From: Phyllobacterium trifolii
GTDB taxonomy: Bacteria; Pseudomonadota; Alphaproteobacteria; Rhizobiales; Rhizobiaceae
Assembly (NCBI RefSeq): GCF_014192095.1
Contig: NZ_JACHXN010000010.1
Coordinates: 124,001 to 188,000, forward strand
Direction: 5' to 3'
DNA length: 64,000 nucleotides
Shown here one piece after another: positions 59,589-64,000 of the stretch. Numbering within the stretch: position 1 is the first letter of the stretch; each line of letters opens with the position of its first letter. The notes below the pieces were generated by a model. It made no database searches. It saw only the letters and a list, made by a program, of their open reading frames with translations, and had not been told where the DNA came from. A program made the position numbers and the translations under genes.

Positions 59589-60833
59589 ATGCGTTACCGT
59601 TCTGTCTTGACCGCTCTTGCCACGTCGACATTTCTTTTCACAGCCAGCCAGGCTGGTGCTGCTGACCTGGAAGTCACTCACTGGTGGACTTCTGGCGGTG
59701 AGGCGGCCGCTGCCAAGGTTCTCGCCGAATCCTACGACAAATTGGGCGGCGACAAATGGGTGGACGGCGCGATCGCCGGCAGCGGCAGTACAGCCCGCCC
59801 GATCATCGTCAGCCGCATTCTTGGCGGAAATCCAATGGGTGCCACCCAGTTGAATACTGGCCGCGATGCCGAAGATCTGGTCAAGGCCGGGTTGATGACA
59901 GACCTGACCGAGCTTGCTACCAAAGAAGGCTGGGCCGATTTTATTCGCCCCGCCAAGCTGCTCGATGCCTGCAAGTATGAGGGCAAGATTTATTGCGTTC
60001 CGGTCAACATCCATTCCTGGCAATGGATGTGGATCAATCCCAACGCCTTCAAAGAAGCCGGCGCAGCGGTCCCCACGAACTGGAACGAATTCGTCGCTGC
60101 AGCACCTAAGCTAAAGGAAAAAGGCATCATCCCGCTTGCGACCGGTGATGCGTGGCAGATCGACGGCGTGTTCCGCGTGATGCTGGCCAACCTTGGCGGC
60201 AAGGACCTCTATCTCAAGATCATGGATGAAAAGAGCACCGAAGCCGCTGGCAGTCCCGAAATGAAGGCCGTTTGGCAGGCTTTTGCCGACGCGCGAGACC
60301 TTGCTGACCCCGGCTACGTGGGACGGCAGTGGAACGAAGCGACGTCTCTCGTTCTAACGGGAAAAGCCGCAGGGCAAATCATGGGCGATTGGGCACAGGG
60401 CGAATTCGGCGTGGCCGGAAAGGTCGCGGGCACAGATTATGACTGCCTTCCGGGCCTCGGGGTTCATCCCGTCCTCGATACAGGAGGCGACGCCTTCTAT
60501 TTTCCGAAAAACGCGAACCCCGAGATCACAAAAGCCCAACTGAAGCTTGCCAGCATGCTTGTCTCCAAGGAGACGCAGGTTGCATTTAATCTCGCCAAGG
60601 GCTCGCTGCCAATACGCGGCGACGTCGACATGCAGACTGCCAATGCATGCATGCAAAAGGGCATCAAGATATTGGCGGACAGCAACAATGTGCTGCCTTC
60701 ATACGAACAGGCTTTCTCCTCCGATACGCAGGGTCAGATCGAAGATCTGACGACGGAGTTCTTCGCCGACAAGAGCATGACGGTCGAGGATGCACAGGCG
60801 CGCTATGTCGAGATCATCGGCGAAGCCAAATAA
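59589..60833 (+). CDS. Sugar ABC transporter binding protein (glucose/mannose type)
   Basis: A 414-residue periplasmic protein; start at 59589 after GGGAGGA. The signal peptide is cleaved near A-G-A-A (about 22-24). The mature start D-L-E-V-T-H-W-W-T-S-G-G-E is the signature of the glucose/mannose-binding subgroup, with tryptophans W-Q-W-M-W near 140 for sugar stacking. The frame continues upstream without support. It is the first gene of a complete importer operon on the plus strand, controlled by the divergent LacI protein. Confidence 0.92.
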   Translation: MRYRSVLTALATSTFLFTASQAGAADLEVTHWWTSGGEAAAAKVLAESYDKLGGDKWVDGAIAGSGSTARPIIVSRILGGNPMGATQLNTGRDAEDLVKAGLMTDLTELATKEGWADFIRPAKLLDACKYEGKIYCVPVNIHSWQWMWINPNAFKEAGAAVPTNWNEFVAAAPKLKEKGIIPLATGDAWQIDGVFRVMLANLGGKDLYLKIMDEKSTEAAGSPEMKAVWQAFADARDLADPGYVGRQWNEATSLVLTGKAAGQIMGDWAQGEFGVAGKVAGTDYDCLPGLGVHPVLDTGGDAFYFPKNANPEITKAQLKLASMLVSKETQVAFNLAKGSLPIRGDVDMQTANACMQKGIKILADSNNVLPSYEQAFSSDTQGQIEDLTTEFFADKSMTVEDAQARYVEIIGEAK

Positions 60834-60904
60834 CTCGAGCGACCACCGTAGCAGCGATGCCGGCCTCTCGAGTCCGGCATCCAGTGTCAGGAATGGAGAC
60901 TTCG

Positions 60905-61813
60905 ATGGCTGGGAGCCGGCGCCCGTTTGCCCCCCTACGCAATCTGAACGCCAAAATCGCGGCGGTGCCGATGATCGTCACAGTGCTTGTTGTCTTCGTC
61001 GGCTGCACATTATGGACGGTTGTCTATTCGTTTACATCCTCGCGCTCTCTGCCAACGCTCGATTTCGTCGGGATGGATCAGTATGTGCGGCTTTTCCGGA
61101 CGTCGCGCTGGACCGTTTCCCTTAAGAACCTCGCTATCTTCGGTGTTTTGTCTTTGAGCTTTTCGCTGGTACTCGGATTTATTCTCGCTGCATTGATGGA
61201 TCAGAAAATCCGCTTCGAAAATACCTTCCGCACCATATTCCTCTACCCGCATGCTCTATCGTTCATCGTTACCGGCCTTGTCTGGCAATGGATACTCACC
61301 CCGGCCTATGGCGTGCAGAAGGTCGTTCGCGACCTCGGTTTTGAAACCTTCACTTTCCCTATCCTGACCGATGGCCGTTTTACCATCTATGCCATTGTGA
61401 TCGCGGGTCTGTGGCAAGGCACGGGCCTTGTCATGGCACTGATGCTCGCGGGTTTGCGCAACATTGACGATGAAATCTGGAAGGCAGCGCGCGTTGACGG
61501 GATCCCGGCGTGGAAAACCTATCTTTTCATCATCATTCCGATGATGCGACCGGTCTTCATCACCACGCTCGTCATCATTTCGGCGACTATCGTCAAGGTC
61601 TATGATCTCGTCGTCGCCCTGACAAATGGCGGGCCAGGCATATCCTCGGAGGTCCCCGCGAAATACGTCTACGACCTGATGTTCTCGCGTGGCAATCTGG
61701 GTCAGGGCCTCGCCGCCTCGACGATCATGCTCACGACAGTGCTCATTATTCTCGTACCTTGGGCGCTGCTGGAATTCCGGCCCCGGTATCGCAAAGGAGA
61801 AGTCTCGAAATGA
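60905..61813 (+). CDS. Sugar ABC transporter permease 1
   Basis: A 302-residue MalF-type permease with six helices. I chose the ATG at 60905, which has GGAG six bases upstream; another ATG four codons earlier is possible and longer readings lie in the binding protein gene. The EAA loop I-W-K-A-A-R-V-D-G-I-P-A-W near 195 is followed by I-I-I-P-M-M-R-P. It overlaps the next permease gene by four bases. It works with the permease at 61810 and the ATPase at 62706. Confidence 0.9.
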   Translation: MAGSRRPFAPLRNLNAKIAAVPMIVTVLVVFVGCTLWTVVYSFTSSRSLPTLDFVGMDQYVRLFRTSRWTVSLKNLAIFGVLSLSFSLVLGFILAALMDQKIRFENTFRTIFLYPHALSFIVTGLVWQWILTPAYGVQKVVRDLGFETFTFPILTDGRFTIYAIVIAGLWQGTGLVMALMLAGLRNIDDEIWKAARVDGIPAWKTYLFIIIPMMRPVFITTLVIISATIVKVYDLVVALTNGGPGISSEVPAKYVYDLMFSRGNLGQGLAASTIMLTTVLIILVPWALLEFRPRYRKGEVSK

Positions 61814-62705
61814 GCTCATCCCTCTCCAGCGCCGAGCCGCGAGGAAGTCGACCCAAGCGCTTCCTGTCACCCGCATCGATCATGATTTATTCAGCGCTCC
61901 TTGTGGCAGCTATTTACTACCTCATTCCCCTCTATGTGATGATTATGACTTCACTGAAGGGTATGCCCGAGATTCGACTGGGCAACATTTTCTCCCCGCC
62001 GGTCGAGGTTACCTTCCAACCTTGGGCGACGGCCTGGAACAGTGCATGCACGGGCCTTTACTGCGAAGGTATCAAGGTCGGCTTCTTCAACTCGATGAAG
62101 ATTCTGGTCCCAAGTGTGATCCTCTCGATCATCATCGCTTCGGTGAATGGCTACGCCCTCTCCAACTGGCGCTTCAAAGGCTCGGAGCTGTTCTTCACGG
62201 CGCTGATTTTCGGCGCCTTCATCCCTTATCAGGTGATGCTCTATCCCCTCGTCATCATCACGCGACAACTCGGCATCTTCGGAACTCTGACGGGTGTCGT
62301 CGTCATCCACACCATCTTCGGCATGCCGATCCTTACCCTCCTCTTCCGCAATTACTTCGTTTCCCTGCCGCCGGAGCTGTTCAAGGCGGCACGCGTGGAC
62401 GGAGCCGGATTCTGGCGCATCTTCCTGCAAATCATGCTGCCGATGTCCCTACCGATTTTCGTCGTCGCTGTGATCCTCCAGGTGACCGGCATCTGGAACG
62501 ACTTCCTGTTCGGCGTGATCTTCGCCGGCACCAAGAATTTCCCGATGACCGTGCAACTCAACAACATCGTCAACTCGACACAAGGGGTGAAGGAATACAA
62601 CGTCAACATGGCTGCGACCATTCTCACCGGTGCAGTGCCGCTCCTCGTTTATTTCTTTTCAGGCAAGTATTTCGTCAGAGGCATCGCCGCTGGCGCCGTA
62701 AAAGG

Positions 62706-62709
<4 letters not shown>
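61810..62709 (+). CDS. Sugar ABC transporter permease 2
   Basis: A 299-residue MalG-type permease, started at the ATG overlapping the previous stop codon (ATGA). It has six helices, the EAA loop L-F-K-A-A-R-V-D-G-A-G-F-W near 195, and the C-terminal R-G-I-A-A-G-A-V-K-G ending of the family. A loop with two cysteines (A-C-T-G-L-Y-C near 80) is typical of the glucose/mannose subgroup as far as I recall. Its stop codon overlaps the GTG of the ATPase gene. Confidence 0.9.
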
Positions 62710-63803
<1,094 letters not shown>

Positions 63804-63834
63804 AAATTCCCAAGCATCATCATGGAGAAATGAA

Positions 63835-64000
63835 GTGACCGACTTTTCCTATCAGCTCTACAGCTCCCGCAATTTTCCGCCAGTCGACAAGACGCTCGAA
63901 ATGTTGAAGCGCAATGGTTATGCGCAGGTCGAAGGCTATGGCGGCGTTTATGCCGACGCCAAGGCAACGAGGGCCGCACTTGATGCCAATGGACTGACCA
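63835..64000 (+). CDS. Sugar phosphate isomerase/epimerase-like protein, cut by right edge
   Basis: It starts with GTG at 63835 after GGAGAA, and 55 residues are visible before the window ends. The opening S-Y-Q-L-Y-S-S-R-N-F-P-P-V-D-K-T-L-E-M-L, then G-Y-A-Q-V-E-G-Y-G-G, is the first beta/alpha unit of xylose-isomerase-like TIM barrels. The gene follows the ATPase by 31 bases in the same operon, so it probably processes the imported sugar or polyol. Only a nearby ATG followed by a stop codon competes as a start. Confidence 0.75.
   Translation, partial: MTDFSYQLYSSRNFPPVDKTLEMLKRNGYAQVEGYGGVYADAKATRAALDANGLT

Noticed and set aside
61689-62705. Upstream extension of the MalK-type ATPase reading frame
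   Set aside because: The frame is open through the permease genes, but the ATPase family start fits the GTG at 62706 that overlaps the permease stop codon.

Overview
The window looks like a piece of a secondary replicon (a repABC megaplasmid or chromid) of a Rhizobiales alphaproteobacterium. This rests on a complete repABC partition/replication operon with a counter-transcribed RNA at 47.3-51.3 kb, many solute-binding transport systems, DUF1127-type small proteins and Flp pilins. I cannot fix the genus from sequence alone. No tRNA, rRNA, CRISPR array or intact insertion sequence was seen.

Bases 1-27 kb hold a catabolic island for aromatic or heteroaromatic acids. A minus-strand operon (6.2 kb to the left edge) encodes a TctABC transporter, a thiamine-diphosphate enzyme, a 3-hydroxyisobutyrate-dehydrogenase-like enzyme and the start of a bicupin. 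Plus-strand genes follow: a split chromate transporter, a dihydroxyphthalate-decarboxylase-like protein, a LigJ-type 4-oxalomesaconate hydratase, a zinc alcohol dehydrogenase, a LigK/RraA-type aldolase and an unusual alpha/beta hydrolase. Two LysR and one IclR regulator surround a three-component Rieske oxygenase (oxygenase 17.9-19.2 kb, reductase 15.3-16.3 kb, ferredoxin 19.4-19.7 kb). After these come a class II aldolase-like protein, a bicupin, an EutA-like reactivase with no ethanolamine lyase nearby, a nickel transporter/NikR pair with a near-consensus operator, and a solute-binding protein plus a second class II aldolase. The lower part of a 4,5-cleavage type route is present (hydratase and aldolase to pyruvate and oxaloacetate), but no recognised ring-cleavage dioxygenase is. 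Three promoters in the island share a GTTC-N9-GAAC operator, so they probably form one regulon.

Bases 27-32 kb carry two divergent Flp pilin genes, a surface-glycan type cluster (GtrB-like glycosyltransferase, methyltransferase, GtrA, GT-C-like membrane protein) and a decayed HlyD gene. Bases 32-41 kb contain an amino-acid ABC transporter and a GntR-controlled operon with a Cys/Met-type PLP enzyme and a sugar-type ABC transporter. Bases 41-46.6 kb contain a TetR regulator with two copies of its likely operator, a structured intergenic element, and a MlrC/RidA pair divergent from an SDR/D-threonine-aldolase-like pair.

Bases 46.6-54.7 kb are the replication region: repC, ctRNA, repB, repA, and an FtsK-type translocase without a membrane domain. 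Bases 54.8-58.2 kb hold an acyl-CoA ligase, its IclR regulator and a PPC-domain protein around a shared, palindrome-rich promoter. Bases 58.2-64 kb hold a LacI regulator divergent from a complete sugar ABC transporter that leads into a sugar isomerase/epimerase cut by the right edge.
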